NCBI GenBank assembly: GCA_963575745.1 | Contig: CAUYUJ010022092.1 | Span: 47,963 to 111,962, forward strand | From: Prorocentrum cordatum | Lineage: Eukaryota > Sar > Dinophyceae > Prorocentrales > Prorocentraceae | DNA: 64,000 nucleotides | Reading direction: 5' to 3' | Shown here: positions 11,046 through 22,590 of the stretch, one piece after another | How positions within the stretch are numbered: the stretch's first letter is position 1 | Layout: each line of letters opens with the position of its first letter | Notes under the pieces: generated by a model | What the model saw: only the letters and a program-made list of their open reading frames with translations | Told to the model about the DNA's origin: nothing | The model's database searches: none | Program-made: the position numbers and the translations under genes

Positions 11046-12233
11046 GCGGCGGCGACGACGGCGCGGCGCCGCCGACGGCCCTTCCCGGCGCTTTCGTTTC
11101 CCCTCTTTTTGGGCGTTCCCGGAGGCTTCTGGTTGCCACGGCTGGGATCGCCTCGAGAAACAGGTCAGGATTGACCCTTTGGAGGGGTCCAGGGACCGTT
11201 TCGGAGCGAGCATGCGTCGCCGAGGTTCGAAGAAGGAAAAGGGGTGGATGACGAGCAGACGTGTCTGGATGTCATGACCAGAGCAGTGACTTCGTCACCC
11301 CCTCCTCCTCTTTCACTCGCCCCCTGCCCCCCTCCCCTCGTCCGCGCACATGCCTCGGGTCATGATGCAGTCACCCCCCTCGTCCCGACCCCCCTCTTCG
11401 GCGCGCCCGGCCTTTGGGGGGGAGGAGACGGCGACGACGAGGGCCACTCGAGGAAGAAAGATCGGCAGAAACACAAGCGAATTGCCGTGGCTCCTCGCAC
11501 ATTCGTCTGAAAAGCTTTCACAGGTACACGGATTGAAGGCCAGTCGTGTTCAGAATGTGGTTCTCGCCTTTGCACTTGGCACATTCGTTTTGCCAGTTCT
11601 TGAGAGCTTCACGGGTGGGGACTGGCACGTTGTCAGAATGGGACTCTCGGTTGAGACCTCCCAACAAACACCAGGGGTGTCACAGATGTACAATGGCTAC
11701 ACGGGTAAGATGGTGGCTCCTTCTCAAAATTGGGTTTCCCCCATTCACCTGGAGCCCGGCTCCGCGGGGCTCCCGGGGCCGCAAACGGCCAGGGGCACCC
11801 AGCGTCTGTGAACCAGGCGGCGCCCCCCGCCCCAGGAGGAGGCGGGAAGGAAGGAGGCGGAGGCATCGGATCCAAGAGATCCGCGCGGAGCGCCAAGGGT
11901 TTGCGTTCCTGCCGTCCATTCTCTTTCTTTTTTCATCACATTCTTGACAAGAGGCCCATACCCAGGGCATGTGGAAGAGCCGCATCGTCGGAGCTCTGGC
12001 CTGAAGTCGGGCGTGTCCCTCTACAGGGGGGACATTCAGAAATAGTCCAAGAATAGTCTGGGGACGGCTTTAATTCTTCACGCTTCGCGTATCCCCACCA
12101 GCCCATCTCAAAACAGCAACTCTTGCGAAACATGAGGCCTCGTGGTGCCTCCTGGGGACCTCTTGTGGGCCATCTGGGGAACTCTAGGGGCCATCTGGTG
12201 GACCTCTGGGGGCCATCGTGGGGGGCTTGTATG
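11046..12233. other. Intergenic with a few S85 satellite units
   Basis: 11535-11720 contains two or three S85-like units (TGTGGTTCTCGCCTTTGCAC near 11558, a degenerate second unit near 11635). The rest shows no gene or RNA that I recognise. Confidence 0.45.
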
Positions 12234-12236
12234 AGC

Positions 12237-12465
12237 GCTGCCCGTCCTCCTGGTGTGACTCGTTCGGGCTCCTCGTGGTGTGAGTCGTTCGAGGCCCGCG
12301 TCGTGGTGTGAGTCGTTCGGGCTCCTCATGGTGTGAGTCGTTCGGGCGGCTCGTCCTGGTGTGAGTCGTTCGGGCCCCTCCTTGTGGTGTGAGTCGTTCG
12401 GGCTCTTCGTGGTGTGAGTCGTTCGGGCCCCTCGTCCTGGTGTGAGTCGTTCGGGCTCCTCGTGG
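12237..12465. repeat. Minisatellite, 8 units of 25-28 bp
   Basis: Eight copies of a unit built around GGTGTGAGTCGTTCGGGC, followed by short variable spacers (CTCCTC, CCCCTCGTC). On the minus strand it reads as Asn-Asp-Ser-His-His repeats, an artefact of the unit length. Confidence 0.85.
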
Positions 12466-12690
12466 GGCCTCTTGGGGGCCTCTTGGAGCCTCTTGGGGCC
12501 TCTTGGGGGCCTCTTGGGGGCCTCTTGGGGGCCTCTTGGGGGCCTCTTGGGGCCTCTTGGGGCCTCTTGGGGCCTCTTGGGGGCCTCTTGGGGGCCTCTT
12601 GGGGCCTCTTGGGGGCCTCTTGGGGGCCTCTTGGAGGCCTCTTGGGAGCCTCCTGGGGGCCTCTTGGTGCCATCTTGGGGCCTCTTGCGA
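12466..12690. repeat. Minisatellite of GGGGGCCTCTT (11-12 bp units)
   Basis: About 18-20 near-perfect copies of (G)GGGGCCTCTT. Looser forms recur at 19720-20060 in the same orientation and at 17430-17860 and 42850-43560 in the reverse orientation. Confidence 0.85.
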
Positions 12691-13546
12691 CCTCCTCAGA
12701 AGCGCAAAGTAGAGCTGCCCCCTGAGAAGGAGAACATGAGCCCAAAACCTTCGTAAAATCAATGATTTTGCTATGCGGGACGATGAACGCGGCCCCCTCA
12801 GAAGTCCAAAATGGGGCCGAAACCCTAGTAAAATCAATGATTTCTGCTTCGAAGAGGAGTAGAGGCGCCAAACTCCCCCCCCCCCTGGGGGCCAGAATCC
12901 TCGTGAGGGTCGTCGTTTTTTGGCCCTCCCAGGAGTCGAAAAAGACCCCCTTGAGTACACTCGGCCCGCCCTCTCCAGGCCCAGGGGGAGGGGGTAGGGG
13001 GAGGGGTAAACCCCTCCCCGAAGGGGAAGAAGGGGGGTTGAGGACAGAGCGGGCTCTCTAAACCACTCACGCCCAAAGGGCTGGTGGGATTACTCCAGAT
13101 TTCGTAATAAAGGGAGGGGGGTCTCATTTCGGGGGTCTCTTCCAGGCTATCTTGGAGGGCCTGGGGGGGTCTGGGGACGATGTTTTGGAGGGTTCTCCCA
13201 CGGGGGGGGGTCTGAAATGGCTTGTCTTGGAGGGTCCAGACCCCCTCCCTTCTATTACGAGATCTGGAATAGTTGTTTATGAGCATGTCCTAATGACTTT
13301 CTGACTATTTTTTTATATCTTTCGTCCGGAGTCGCCTGTCGGAGGACACGCCCGACCCAAGTCTGGCCGCGGGCACGCCCAGGCCGGCGGCGGTGCCGCA
13401 GCCAGGCCGCGCCGGGCGAGAGCCGTACGCGAAGCGCGCGGCCAGGGCCGAGGCGGAGGTGGCGGCCAGGGACGAGGCGGCGCCGGCTGCCCCGCAGGGG
13501 CACGGGCGGTCGAGGGATCGGGGGGGCAAAGTGGGGGTGAGGGTCT
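12691..13546. other. Intergenic, short internal duplication
   Basis: Two copies of a block ending TAAAATCAATGATTT lie at about 12755-12770 and 12828-12843. The remainder is G-rich (12960-13250) with no gene recognised. The stretch 13320-13540 is GC-rich and open on both strands, without a family match. Confidence 0.4.
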
Positions 13547-13659
13547 CCTCCTCCTCCTCCGCCTCCTCCTCCTCTTCCTCCTCTTCCTCCTCCGCGTCCT
13601 CCTCCTCCTCCTCCTCCTCCTCCTCCTCCTCCTTTTCCTCCTCCTCCTCCTCCTGGCCG
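13547..13659. repeat. (CTC)n microsatellite
   Basis: Interrupted CTC tract that directly precedes the LINE fragment on its right and may mark its truncation point. Confidence 0.85.
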
Positions 13660-15657
13660 CCTCGCCCTGGGCAAAGGTGGTCGGCGCCACTGGTGCCGTG
13701 TTGCTTGCTCTTCGGAGTTTGGGCTGGCGCTCTACTTCTGCTTCTGTACGTCTCACCGATAAAGGCGACAGAGTTGACCTTCGCACGGCAGCACCAGTTA
13801 ATGTGCGAGACCTTGCCCGTGCCGCTGGTGTGTGACGACTTTGGGAAGATTGGGCTAGCAGGAACAACCCAGCGGACCTCACCCTGGATCCCAAGGAGCC
13901 CCATCGGTTATTGGATCGAGCCCATCATAGGCCTTTTTAAAGGTGCCCCAAGTGCTCCCGAAGAAGACACTGATGAGGATCGTCAGGAAGAGGAGGGCAT
14001 ATCTCGGTCGCCGCCCTGGGTTCCTAGTTACGCGGAAGCTACTATGCTTAGCACTATTTTGAGTGGTGTTTTTTGGTCTCCGTCTCGGCTGTACTTGAAT
14101 GGCTACGCCCGCACATCCGAATGCCCACATTGCGAAGAGGACCAATGCAACAGCTACCACATCTCTTGGGACTGCAACGGCAGGGCACACCAGCGACACC
14201 AGGCAATAGGTGGTGTCGACACGCGCGGGTTCCCAGCAGTTTCATCGGGGTGTTTGTTCTGGACGAGAGGTCTAGCTCCGAGGTCGTGTTTCCCGCCGCT
14301 ACCGAGGCGGGACGATGCCCATCGATGGCACATGCAGTACGGTTCGCTCGACATGGTCACGGGGAAAATCTTCACGGATTGTGCATGCCAGAAGGCTTGG
14401 TTCTGGCCAGAAGCTATGAAGGCGGGTTGGGGGTGTGCAAAGTTGCAGGACAGGCCAGGTGGCATTGATCTGCTGGTCTACGGTGCTCTCCCTGGCCCGT
14501 CTCAGAGCTCTCCCCGTCCTGAACGATACGCATTTCTCCAAGTACTTAGCGTATGTATTCCACCCATTCACGTCCATACGGACTTCTTGGGGATCATAGA
14601 TGGGCTTGCTGCAGGCCCTGCTTTTACATGTGGGCCTAGCAGGCCCAATCCAGATCTATTGACCTCCATCTGGGCCAAGATAGATGATCTCGGGGGCCTT
14701 GGAGAGGCCATGCAAGTCACGCGCGCTCGGGGGCACCAGTCGGGGGACTCGTTTAAGGCTCGAGGCAACCGCTGGGCTGACCACGCGGCGTGACAGGGTC
14801 GGGACCTTCACGCGCCTGATAGCTCAGCTCAGAGCGCGATGCGAATAGCTTTGAGGTCTGTCCGACATGTGCTGCACTGGCTTATGTCGGCGCACCTGCA
14901 TCATGCGGGGTCTGGCCGCATCCACGCCGTGCCTCGTCCTAGCAAGAAAGCTAGGCCCACGCGAGCTCCGTCCCCTGATTTGCCGATAGACCCGAACCTG
15001 CGTCACGCCATGATTAAGACCAGATATAATTTTTGGCATTGCACTGTTTGTAGAGTTGAGGCGAAGACCGAATCTTCGGTGAAGCGGAAGGGTGCCAAAA
15101 GGTGTTTGGTCCGTGGTTTTGTTCATGGGGCGTGTAAGGCCGCTTCGGCTCTCCCGAGCGTCGGGGCCCCTGGTTATGCTCAGCCTTCGGAAGAGGTCGG
15201 TAGAGGCGGTGAGCATTGGCCCCCTGCGTCGCCAGGCTCCGACGCAGACGGCCTTGCTGCCACTACCTCGCAGCCTTCCCCTTTCCTAGGCGCCCCTGGG
15301 TTCGCGGACTTCCAAGCGGCTCCTCGGGAAAGGAAGGGCCTGAAGCGCGAGCGAGATGGCGAGCCTCAGGAGGCCCGCCACCAGCGATTGAAACCTACGG
15401 ACATCAGGACGCGCGAGCGCCCCAGGTCTCCTAGAACTCGTGGCGCCAGGAGGCGAGCTGGCTTTAACACCACCGTTGAGTATCACTCCCCTGACGCTAG
15501 CCTGTCTCAAACTGCAAGTGCGAGGGTTTTGGCTCCTGTGGGTGCTAGGTCAGCCTCTACAGTGGCCCCTTCTGCGCCCCGGGCCTGCTGCCGAGCCGAG
15601 TGCCAAGCGTCGCCGCGCTATCCCTGGACGGAACAATCGGCCCACGCGGGCCGATGA
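13660..15657 (+). pseudogene. 5'-truncated LINE fragment: post-RT segment, zinc motif, RNase H, C-terminal tail
   Basis: The frame open 13393-14793 only becomes LINE-like after the CTC tract. In another frame, about 13670-13850 (VVGATGAVLLALRSLGW, then an RLTDKGDRVDLR block) resembles the segment between RT and RNase H of dinoflagellate LINEs. In frame 1, LSTILSGVFWSPSRL and the Cys/His cluster ECPHCEEDQC...H...WDC (about 14040-14180) precede an RNase H with acidic residues at 14377 (FTDCA), 14521 (PERYAF), 14581 (VHTDF) and 14779 (NRWADHA). A TGA at 14791 ends it; the same frame reopens (Met 14839 to 15657) with NFWHCTVC and a basic Arg/Pro-rich tail. It lacks endonuclease and RT, so it is a dead-on-arrival or eroded copy, distinct in sequence from the first LINE. 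Confidence 0.68.
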
Positions 15658-16219
15658 AACCATTCCCGCCGCCCCCGCGCCGCTGCGCGGCGTGGCCCCC
15701 GCGGAATCCGCGAGAGGCCACCGTCTCTGGGTCTCCTCGGGGCAGGCGGTGCTTTGTGCATCGCGCGGCTTCTACAGCGTTGGCACCTCAGGCCACTAAA
15801 TGATAGATTGTCACGCGCATGAAGGGCACATCATGTCAGAGCGTGCCCAGCGAAACCGACGCCTGTTTCTCTCGGGGCGGCGCCCTGCCGACGAGGGAAC
15901 GGCCGATGGTCGGCGTGTCCTTGGTCCGAGGCCGCTCCAGGCCACGGGCCCTGAAACCCTATGGGTTCGACTCCTTGCGGAGCCATGGTTTCCTTTTACT
16001 TCTGGGCGCTGGCGCCCTCGGCCCCCTGTGGGCGCGCTAACTCTTGAATTGGGTGCCTCTGGGTGCCTCTCTAACAAAGTTGGCCCCGTGCGCGGGCGGC
16101 CGCGATCTGTTCGGTGGGCCCGCGCCCGCAGGGCATGGGTGGAGCGTTCATTCGCGGCGCCCCCCCCCTTAGGTGGTCGCCCGCGCAATGCGCGACGCTC
16201 CTGCAGCGCCCTATCCGCG
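15658..16219. other. Intergenic, GC-rich
   Basis: No gene recognised. The T-arm-like string near 15965 was examined as a tRNA and rejected. Confidence 0.4.
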
Positions 16220-16420
16220 GAGGCCAGTCCACAAGAAACCCTCCACAAGAAACCCAGCCCTGAGACCCAAGGACGCCCTTTGGATCTTGGCACGGGGACG
16301 GGGGCGCCACGCTTCCCACGGCAAAGCCATCGAAACCCAAGAAAACCAGCGCACGCTAGGGCAAGTAATTAGCAGGGCGTTCCTTGGCATGGGTCTCCTC
16401 TGTAGGCTCGCGGGGGGGGT
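16220..16420 (+). repeat. Dispersed repeat D, copy 1
   Basis: Shares long matches with 26420-26590: ACAAGAAACCCA, CCTGAGACCC, CGCCACGCTTCCCAC, CATCGAAACCCAAGAAA and GCAGGGCGTT appear in the same order and orientation. Roughly 75-85% similar by eye. No coding sense. Confidence 0.7.
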
Positions 16421-17159
16421 GGGCGCATCGACCCCCAATCACCCGCCGATCGCCGACAGGCGCCCGGAAGCCCACCCCGCCCAGGGGCGGGCGGATTCGC
16501 GATCGACGCGCGGGAACGTCGAAGGCCTGCTTGGGGAGCCCAGTGCCCGAAAAGACGCGACGCCAGAGGTCTGGGCAGTGGGGGGCCAGGACCTCTCCTC
16601 CCGGAGATCGAGGGCCGCGGAGGAGGAGGGTCGAGGAGGTGTTGGACGTTTGCCTGGCGTCTTCGGGAGTCCCGGGGCAGGGTTCTGGGCTGGGCGGCGC
16701 GCGGGGGGGGGGGCAGGAGTTTCTCGGAGGTTTTCGTCAGCCCCTGGAGGCGTTAGGGGCCCAGGGCGTCTTCCAGATATCCAGCGACGGGATATTTTCA
16801 GTCTTGGTTCTTTCTTCGATCTCGACATCGTCGAGGTCGTCGTCGACGATATTCCAGATCTCCGAGGACGCGCGTCGTTCAACCCTGGCACGTCTCCTCG
16901 ACCTCGGCCTCTGGAGCCCGCTGTCGGGCCCCAAGGCCATCAAAGACGGAGCTTGGATGAGAGAATACCCATGGGGAAGGGGTCGGGACCTCCTGGGGCA
17001 GCGCACTGAAAACGCACATCGTCGAACGTCTGGGCCCCATCAGCAGCGCCTCGCCGAATGCGTTTTGGGGTGGCCAGCATCGTCCCGAGCGGCCGTCTGA
17101 TGCCCGAAGTTGCGGGCCGAGAGCCGAAAGGAGTCGGGATGCAGGCGAGGTCGGCGGCG
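16421..17159. other. Intergenic; end part is dispersed repeat G, copy 1
   Basis: About 17040-17130 (with GCATCGTCCCGAGCGGCCG at 17073-17091) matches 22365-22455 in order, and both are followed by a purine/pyrimidine-biased tract. The rest has no recognisable gene. Confidence 0.5.
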
Positions 17160-17345
17160 CGCAGAATAGGAGGAGCAGGCGGAGGAGAAAGCGGCGGGGG
17201 AGAGGAGAGGGGGGCGGCGGAGGAGAGGGCGGAGAGGAACAAGACAAGGGCGGCGGAGGGGAGGAGGAGAAGGGAGTGGAAGGGGGGGAGGGGGGAGAAG
17301 GACGAAGGGAGAAGAAGAAAACCCCCACGCCCCTCCCCGAGCCCA
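17160..17345. repeat. Purine-rich (GGA/GGC)n tract
   Basis: A strand-asymmetric purine run of about 180 bases; no gene. Confidence 0.65.
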
Positions 17346-17429
17346 AGAAGGAAACACATGTGTTTCTCTTGATGTTTGAAGTTCGTTGGCCTTCCAAGCT
17401 TTTTCTGGCTTCCGACACCCCAACACGGC

Positions 17430-17870
17430 CCCATGGTCTTCCCAGATCGCACCGCGAAGGCGCAGTGGGCCCCCCAGAGCGCCCCAAGACGGCCCGAGAG
17501 AGGTCTGGCCCAATAGCGCTTCGGGGCGCCAAAGCAGGGCCCCGCCCAGAAGGGCGCCCCAAGACCGCGCAAGAGGCCCCCAAGACGGCTCAAGAGGGCC
17601 CCGAGACGGCCCCCATCGGCGCCGTGATCGCTCCAGCAATCACCAAATTGCGTCAGAAGCCGTCAAGAGGCCCCGAAACAAATAACAATAGGGCGCCCAA
17701 GATGTTTCCAAGAGCATGTCATGATCCTCCCGACAGCGCCATGTAGCCCCATGGAGACCCGAGGAAGGGAGATCGGAGGCTCCCCCCAGACAATCACGAA
17801 TGCCCCTGCGAGAGTCCCAGAGGCTTCCTCGAGGGGCCCAGGGGCTCCCAAAGAGAGCCTCCAGACAGCC
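17430..17870. repeat. Degenerate GGCCCCAAGA minisatellite
   Basis: Loose repeats of GCCCCAAGACGGCCC-type units, reverse-orientation relatives of the GGGGGCCTCTT array at 12466. Confidence 0.55.
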
Positions 17871-17924
17871 CTACACCGCTTTCGGCGATCGTTGTTTTAT
17901 GACTCGGCGCGAGCCCCAAACCCC

Positions 17925-18027
17925 CCCTCCCCCCATGTAATGAGTAGATGTTGGTTGTTTTTGCTGGCGCCTGTTTCCAGCAGGGGGAGTCCCCGGCAGG
18001 ACGCAGTGCTGCAAACAGTCGCATTCC
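17925..18027 (+). repeat. Dispersed repeat C, copy 1
   Basis: Matches 41605-41712: C-rich start, then GTTGGTTGTTTTTG, CGCCTGTTTC, GGGGGAGTC and GCAAACAGTCGCA in the same order. Confidence 0.7.
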
Positions 18028-19162
18028 TCTACATCCACGTCCCCGGAACATCCCCCCGAAGCACGACGATTTCGACGTCCAGGAGGCCCAAGACGGCTTC
18101 CCGAGGGCACCGCGAGCCTGCCCGACATGCGCAACGATGGTTGCGCACGGCAGATCGAGAAGGCAGAGATTTGTGCCCTGTCAACGCTATGGGAGACCGC
18201 CGCCAGAGCATGGTTGGCACCATCTCTGCCAGGGCCCAGCGATCTCAGTCGCCCTCGCCGAGCTTGGCGGGGCAACTATGTTCGCCGCGCCTGAGAGGGA
18301 TCGCAATGTGCAAGGAACAGTTGCGTGGCAATGAAGCGAGAGCGACGTCGCCCGCTCGGCAGCTTCACCGTCAAAATGTTGAGACAAAGCTTTCTTTGGC
18401 CCCATAAAAGAGAGCCAATGCTTCTCTGGTCCATCAATGGGCTTTCGCATGGCGTTCCTCGCGCATGTGGACGTAATTGAGGCCACAAGGGTGCTTCCTT
18501 CCTACATTACCACCTCCCTTCCCAAGATGTCCCCCATGCCATCTTCCATGCCGCAAGAATGCCCTCAAACACACCCCAAATGACTTCAAGAGCCCCCAGG
18601 AGAACACCCAAAACGACCTCCATGTGCGAGCGGACAACCCTGCACCGATCGGCCTTGCAAGGAGGCGAGAATAATGGGATCGTGGAAGAGCAAATGCGGG
18701 AAAGTGTCGAGGAAATGAGAACGGAGGAGGATGTGGAGAGGAAGGGAAGAAGGAGGGATGAGTAATGGTCGAGGGAGTCGTGTACCCCAAGTATGATACC
18801 TTTCCACAGGAGAATGTGCGACACGCACCCGTTGCATTCTGACGTTGCCGTGTCCCGCGTTCGAATCGAAGCGGGCGCGAAGCGCGCGCGTAGTCCCATG
18901 GAGGAATCATGAGAAGAGGATGGGGAACAGTTGTTGGATGGAGGAGAAACAAAAACAGGAGGAGAAAGTGAAAAGGTAAGCATTCGTCGAGGCTTGCTCC
19001 AGCATCCTTTTCAGGTACTACCTCTCCTCATACCGTCGTCACATCACGTCACGAGGGAGGAGACGAAGAAATGGCATAAAAGATCGTGGAAAGTGCGGAT
19101 GTGGATAAGAACTCCCAGAGCCGAATTTAACCGCGTGGTTATGGTACATTGTTATACACCAC
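18028..19162. other. Intergenic, no gene seen
   Basis: About 1.1 kb without a recognisable domain. Short open frames on both strands are unsupported. Confidence 0.4.
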
Positions 19163-19497
19163 TGTACGTATGTATGTATGTACGTATGTATGTATGTATG
19201 TATGTATGGATGGATGGATGGATGGATGGATGGATGTATGGATGTATGGATGTATGTATGCATGCATGGATGTATGGATGTATGTATGTATGTGTATGGA
19301 TGTATGTATGTGTGTATGTGTGTATGTGTGTATGTGGTTTTGTATGTATGTATGTAAGGTATGTATGTATGTATGCATGTATGCATGTATGCATGTATGC
19401 ATGTATGCATACATGCATGTATGCATGTATGCATGTAGGCATGTATGCATGTATGCATGTATGCATGTATGCATGTATGTATGTATGTATGTATGTG

Positions 19498-19529
<32 letters not shown>

Positions 19530-19544
19530 TGTATGTATGTATGT

Positions 19545-19576
<32 letters not shown>

Positions 19577-19608
19577 ATGGATGGATGGATGGATGGATGT
19601 ATACGCAC
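19163..19608. repeat. (TATG)n / (TGGA)n microsatellite
   Basis: About 440 bases of TATG, GCATG and GGAT tetranucleotides. Open frames of Met-Tyr-Val-Cys or Ile-His-Thr-Tyr type on both strands are artefacts. Confidence 0.95.
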
Positions 19609-19719
19609 CTGCATTTACTGAATGAGTGAGATAAAATCACACATGTGTATTGCGAAGGCCTTACGGCCGGTGCCGCCGACCCTGAATGATGACGACGACG
19701 ACGACGAGCGCTCTCGGGG

Positions 19720-20060
19720 GCTTCTTAGTTTGGGGGCCTCTTGGGAAGCTCTTGGGAGCCGCTTGGGAGCCTCGTGGGGGCCTCTTGGGGCTTCCTGGGG
19801 GTCTCTTGGGGTCCTCTTGGGGGACTTCTTTGGGGCCTCTGGGGGCTTCCTGAGAGCTTCTCAAGCCGAGGTATTGAAATGTCCGTTCGGGTGCCCCGTC
19901 TGGGCTCCCTCTCGGAGCCGTCTTGGGGGCCTCCTCGGCTGTCTTGGAAGCCTCTGGGGCAGTCTTGGGCTCTCGTGGGTCGTTGTGGAGCTCTCTTGGA
20001 GGCCTCTTGAGTTATCTTGGTGCTGTCTTGGAGGCCTCTTGGCCTCTTTGGAGCGTCGGG
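19720..20060. repeat. Degenerate TTGGGGGCCTC minisatellite
   Basis: Diverged copies of the 12466 array family, units about 10-30 bp. Confidence 0.65.
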
Positions 20061-20927
20061 AAGCTGACAAGGCGAGAACGCTGAAATGTTTCGAAACCTA
20101 CAGGGAATCTACTTTTTGTGCCCCTTGGGGCCGTCTTGGAAGTCCTCTTGGAGGACTCTTAAGGCGGTTTGGAAACCTTTTGAGTTGCCTGGAGGTAACT
20201 TTCGCGACTTGGACCGATACTTCGGCGATTCGGGGCCCTCGAAGACCGTCTTGGGGACATCTTGGGGCACTTTTGCTGCGTCTTTGGGCTTTTCTGGGCC
20301 CCCGAACCGCCAGGGGGGGAGTCGTATATGCCCCGGGACCCCCCCGGGAACCCCCCACCCGGCGGGGAAGGGATCAAAGGGAAGGGGCTTCCCTTCCAGT
20401 CAATTGCGACGTTGCTCAATTCGAACGGAACACCCCTTTCCACACGCCGACAGGGTCGGCTGATTTTTCCATGCATACACATGTATGTATGTATATGTAT
20501 GTATATATATATATATATATGTGTGTGTGTGAGCAGACATGTCATACACATGTAAATGTAGATGTACATGTGCATGACATGTCCCCAAACAGTGTTTGCA
20601 CTCGGGGCTTCCTACTTCTCTTTTGAGCAACTGGGCCTGGTGGTCGGCCTGGCCGTCTTGTGACCGCCCGCCGCCGCCGCCGTCGCCGTTGTCAACCGGC
20701 CCGAGTGCCAGTGCGGCCGGCTCGTTGCCGCCCGTCGCCGCCGCCTTCGCCGTTGGTAGCGGAGCCCCAGTGGCGGTCCAGCCCGCTCGTCGCCGCCCGT
20801 CGCCGCCGTCGCCGCCAGATTTTGCTGTGGATTGCAGTCGCGCTGCAGTGCATTTGATCGCATCGGTTTGTTCGATGCTCGTTTCGGGGGCTTTCCTGGA
20901 GCCCTCCTAAAGGATCTGTTCGACCCC
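20061..20927. repeat. Intergenic with microsatellite (20455-20540) and GCCGCC-rich block E, copy 1
   Basis: 20455-20540 is TATG/(TA)n/(TG)n. Block E (about 20630-20830: CTGGCCGTC, CGTCGCCGCC repeats) resembles 30110-30330 in composition and order. No gene recognised. Confidence 0.5.
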
Positions 20928-21033
20928 CCTTCGACTCAAGTTCGACTCAAGTTCGACTCAGGTTCGACTCAGCTTCGACTCAGTTTGGACTCAGGGTCGA
21001 CCCAACTCGACTGACGTTCGACGCAGCTTCGAC
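20928..21033. repeat. Minisatellite of TTCGACTCAAG (11 bp)
   Basis: About eight to nine copies, decaying to the right (TTCGACTCAGC, TTTGGACTCAGG, GTTCGACGCAGC). Confidence 0.85.
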
Positions 21034-21419
21034 GCACGAGTGGAGCGAGTGGCTCCAGGAAGGTCTCCAGAACGAGCATCCAAGGTTTGCATTGTGCTAC
21101 ATCGAGTTGTGTGATTTTGCACTGGCTTGCATCGCAGTGCTTTGCATGGCTTGGCATGGTCTTGTAATCGCAATGCAGTCGCATTGCAATCGCGTTGTTT
21201 TTTGCTTTGCTTGCGTTGCAGTGCTCTGCATCGATTTGTATTGCTTTGCAGAGTCTTGCTTCGCTTGGCAGTGCGTTGCACTGCCTTGCACCACATATAT
21301 TGCAACACATGGACTTCGCCGCCTAGATTACGTCGCATTGATGGTACCGCCCAGGTTGCACGCATATATTGCTGGGAATCACTGTTTGGGGTCCACGCTG
21401 GCGAACGTGCATACATTTT
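21034..21419. repeat. TTGCA-rich quasi-periodic tract
   Basis: About 21090-21310 repeats TTGCATTGC/GCAGTGC-like words every 10-15 bases. A relative in reverse sense (TTGCACCACA-type words) lies at 30340-30540. No gene. Confidence 0.5.
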
Positions 21420-21830
21420 CACACACATGTTTGTGTATATGTATGTTTGTCTGCATGTGTATGTATGCATGAATACATGCATACGTGCATGCATGTATGA
21501 ATGTAGGTATGTATGTGTGTATGTGTGTATGTGCGTGCATGCTTATGTACATATGTGTAGATATGAATGCATGTATGTATGTATGTATGCATGTATGTAT
21601 GTATGTATGTATGTATGTATGTATGTATGTATGGTTGTATGTATGTATGTATGTATGTATGTATGTATGTATGTATGTATGTATGCATGGGTGTATGTAT
21701 GGATGGATGGATGGATGGATTAATTGATGTATGTATGGATTGATGTATGAATGTATGTATGTATGTATGCATGCATGCATGCATGCATGTATGTATGTAT
21801 GTATGTATGTATGTATGTGTGTATGAGTAG
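21420..21830. repeat. (TATG)n microsatellite
   Basis: Second long tetranucleotide array, mixed TATG, GCATG and GGAT. Confidence 0.95.
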
Positions 21831-22118
21831 TAAGAATGGTATGAGCGGTATAAACGTGAACATACACATACACATGGGATAAGACGTGCACCAACGTATT
21901 GCATGCGCACATGCTCGAACATGTTCGTCTGCAGGCGCGACGGCGGTCGCTGTCCGAGCTGCCCGCTGGCGGCGCCGCCGCCCGGGGCGACGCCCCCGCC
22001 GTGACGCCCGTGCGGCGGCTCCCGCCGGGGGCGCGCGCGGCCCTTGCGAGGAGGAGCCTCGGCAGCTGAGAGAGAAAGGGAGGCGCGGCGGCGACGACAA
22101 GGACGAGAGCTTTCGGAG

Positions 22119-22310
22119 GTCACGAACGAGCAACACACACCCATCCCCATAGGGGGGTCGTTTGGAGGAGGACTGGCTATGGGTATGGGTGTGGGTTGTC
22201 GGACCCTGGGGAACGTTCCCGTTCGAGCGGGGACCCCCATCCGACAACACGCACCCATAGCCCTCTCCGACCCCTCTATGGGTATGGGTGTGTGTTGTTG
22301 GTTCGTCAGG
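22119..22310. repeat. Nested foldback element
   Basis: Outer arms: CGAACGAGCAACACACACCC (from about 22121) pairs with its near reverse complement at about 22285-22306. Inner arms: CTATGGGTATGGGTG...TTGTCGGA (22178-22203) pairs with TCCGACAACACGCACCCATAG (about 22240-22260). Four copies of the same word, alternating in orientation, in under 200 bp. No coding sense; MITE-like or a cruciform-forming repeat. Confidence 0.7.
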
Positions 22311-22364
22311 AGGTGTTCGTCGGTTCCCCGAGGGTTTTCCTGCCTCGGCGCGCTCCTCGCCGGC

Positions 22365-22590
22365 TGCGCCGCGCCGAGGGCGTTCGGGGCGTGCCCGCAT
22401 CGTCCCGAGCGGCCGCCGGAGGCCTGAGCTCTGGCCCGAATGCCACTAGGAGTACCGGGTCTCCTCCTCCTCCTCCTCCTCCTCCTCCTCTTCCGCCTCC
22501 GCCTCCGCCTCCTCCTCCTCCTCCTCCTCCTCTTCCTGCTCCTCCTCCTCCTCCGTCTCCGCCTCCTCCTCCCTCCTCCTCCCTCGACGA
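22365..22590. repeat. Dispersed repeat G, copy 2, plus (CTC)n
   Basis: 22365-22455 matches 17040-17130 (shared GCATCGTCCCGAGCGGCCG), then an interrupted CTC tract 22455-22590. Confidence 0.6.

Noticed and set aside
15950-16000. Possible tRNA (GGGTTCGACTCC T-arm-like string)
   Set aside because: T-stem has mismatches and no acceptor or anticodon stem can be built around it.
18845-18885. Possible tRNA T-arm (GTTCGAATC)
   Set aside because: Flanking bases do not form a T-stem and no other tRNA arms are present.
19039-19640. Ile-His-Thr-Tyr and Met-Tyr-Val-Cys repeat proteins over the TATG arrays (also 21379-23041)
   Set aside because: Artefacts of a tetranucleotide repeat, which is open in all frames.
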